Below, piece after piece: positions 5,622-6,369 of a stretch of DNA of 6,369 nucleotides (its first letter is position 1; the number at the start of each line of letters is the position of its first letter). Below the pieces are notes generated by a model. That model worked only from the letters and a program-made list of their open reading frames with translations, was not told the DNA's origin and ran no database searches. The DNA is taken from contig CALCKS010000048.1 of assembly GCA_937965895.1 (NCBI GenBank), forward strand, positions 1 to 6,369. Reading direction: 5' to 3'. The translations under genes were made by a program, and so were the position numbers. This DNA comes from an uncultured Campylobacter sp. Its GTDB lineage: Bacteria > Campylobacterota > Campylobacteria > Campylobacterales > Campylobacteraceae.

Positions 5622-5874
5622 TTTCGTTCTCCTTGTAGTTTTCAAATACGTCAAAAAGGCTATCGAGAAGTTTTAAATTTCCCATAGCCCCCAGCCTAGC
5701 TCTCTTTTTCAGCGTCTCGTTTTCCGCGACGTTTAAGTTTTGCGTATAAAGTGCGCAGATATGCTCTATAAATTTCCTAAAAGCCTCCTTGTTCATAAGC
5801 TCCGCCAGCTCCCGCCGCGTCCCATACTCCGCCAATTTGTCCCGGTATAGGCGCATTCTCATTTGTGGCAACAT
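5614..5874 (-). CDS. Small Bbp19-like phage structural protein
   Basis: This encodes 86 residues from ATG 5874, with AGGAGG at 5884-5889, 9 nt upstream. The pattern ELAELMNKEAFRKFIEHI (residues 22-39), then a short spacer and K-K-R-A-R-L-G..GN-K-LL, resembles the small podoviral Bbp19-type proteins, which have a conserved 'L..vl.tpegRr.l..ll' followed by 'GRr..G..ll' and are encoded close to the portal. That match begins before Met27, so it supports a start upstream of the alternative ATG at 5796 (60 residues; its GGAG is only 3 nt away). The cost is a 98-base out-of-frame overlap with the portal gene, and the overlapped part uses CGG and GGG codons that are uncommon elsewhere here. It ends within the start of the scaffold-like gene. 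Its role is unknown; the family match is by eye. The gene is likely real, but its start is uncertain. Confidence 0.65.
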   Translation of the reverse strand: MLPQMRMRLYRDKLAEYGTRRELAELMNKEAFRKFIEHICALYTQNLNVAENETLKKRARLGAMGNLKLLDSLFDVFENYKENEND

Positions 5875-6369
5875 TTAAACTATCCTCCTCTCCTATAAAA
5901 TTACGCGCGTCTTTGATACCGTAAAGCGGCAAAAGTTCAAGCAAAAGCTTTTTGTTCGCCTCTTTCATCTTCTCCGCGCCTATTTGATCGCCTACTTGCA
6001 AGCACATTCCAAACTGCGCGCCGATTATTTGGCCCGCGTCCATTAGCGACCTTTTTTGCACCTCTTTGTTTAGCGCGCCTATGCCGGTATTAAGGTTTAC
6101 GTTAAAACTCGGCACCTCTCCGCGGTTAAAGCCTGCGAAAAATATCGGGTCGCCGTATTTCCACACGAGAAATGCTAGCCTCTCGAAAATAGGCTCGAAA
6201 AAGGTTTCGTTGTAGGTTCTTATGTAGCCTTGCAATCTTACGCTACCTTCGTTTGCCATTATGCTTGCCATAGTGGCGGTTTCTTTTCTCGTAGTGGGCG
6301 CGCCGTTTTGTTGGGGGGATACGCCGCTAACCTCGCTCATCTCGTTTTCTATCGTTTGCAAAGCGGTCA
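5777..6369 (-). CDS. Portal (head-tail connector) protein, C-terminal part (5' end off window)
   Basis: The frame is open to the right edge. It provides 196 codons and a TAG stop at 5779-5777. The TTG at 6361 is an ordinary internal Leu, because Thr and Ala codons precede it without a stop. Near the start of the fragment is a stretch typical of podoviral and related portal proteins: ENEMSEVSGVSPQQNG, then TRKETATMASIM, then EGSVRLQGYIRTYNETFFEPIFERL. In portals this 'SG..P...G....TAT...' segment precedes the long helix lining the DNA channel. The rest includes NTGIGALNKEVQKRSLMDAGQ and a Gly/Ala-rich tail (GGVWDAAGAGGAYEQGGF) that is probably flexible. The portal forms the dodecameric ring through which DNA enters and leaves the capsid. 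The terminase would be expected off the right edge. Confidence 0.75.
   Translation of the reverse strand, partial: TALQTIENEMSEVSGVSPQQNGAPTTRKETATMASIMANEGSVRLQGYIRTYNETFFEPIFERLAFLVWKYGDPIFFAGFNRGEVPSFNVNLNTGIGALNKEVQKRSLMDAGQIIGAQFGMCLQVGDQIGAEKMKEANKKLLLELLPLYGIKDARNFIGEEDSLNVATNENAPIPGQIGGVWDAAGAGGAYEQGGF

Noticed and set aside
5622..5654. Earlier start for the scaffold-like gene
   Set aside because: There is no AAGGAG before it, while the ATG at 5621 has one at ideal spacing and a typical short overlap with the previous gene.
6359..6361. TTG as the start of the right-hand gene
   Set aside because: The frame continues upstream to the window edge without a stop, and the protein matches the C-terminal part of a portal, so this Leu is internal.
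1..6369. tRNA genes, CRISPR arrays, insertion sequences, attachment sites
   Set aside because: I saw no cloverleaf, regularly spaced repeats, transposase frame or paired terminal repeats; coding sequence accounts for nearly the whole window.

Overview
This window looks like part of the virion-structure (late) region of a tailed phage or prophage, most likely short-tailed (podovirus-like), from a Campylobacterota host. The host guess rests on the gene style: frequent ATA (Ile), AGA/AGG (Arg) and TTA/CTA codons, AAGGAG ribosome sites, a TATAAT box with no recognisable -35, and moderate GC. That would fit a higher-GC oral-type Campylobacter, but this is inference and no host marker gene is present.

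Six genes lie on the minus strand and read right to left as one tightly packed block. In order they are the C-terminal part of a portal protein (gene start beyond the right edge), a small Bbp19-like protein overlapping it, a scaffold-like acidic/coiled protein, a 121-residue Gly/Ala-rich virion protein, a 401-residue coiled-coil protein, and a giant protein of at least 1017 residues that is still open at the left edge. Neighbouring genes overlap or sit about 10 bases apart, except for one gap of 370 bases. The last three have the size order and composition of an internal-virion (DNA ejection) set. No major capsid gene is visible after the scaffold-like gene, where one would be expected.

The 370-base gap is filled by a single plus-strand gene for a 107-residue lipoprotein. 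It has its own TATAAT box, and a perfect dyad covers the region from that box to the ribosome site. It resembles a moron: a small, independently transcribed cargo gene, possibly expressed from the prophage. Late transcription of the block would run antisense through it.

The most unusual object is the giant protein. It has a helical body, a Gly/Ala-rich potentially membrane-active segment near residues 166-241, and a low-complexity linker (about 813-895). After the linker comes a C-terminal domain resembling the phage Barnase-EndoU-ColicinE5/D-RelE-like (PBECR) nuclease families. Exactly at the start of the linker there is an A7 slippery heptamer followed by a strong hairpin. Read on the other strand, the same element has the form of an intrinsic terminator. 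A -1 shift there would give an 835-residue product without the nuclease-like domain. This is the main candidate for an undescribed system: an ejected virion protein with an optional RNase-like effector.
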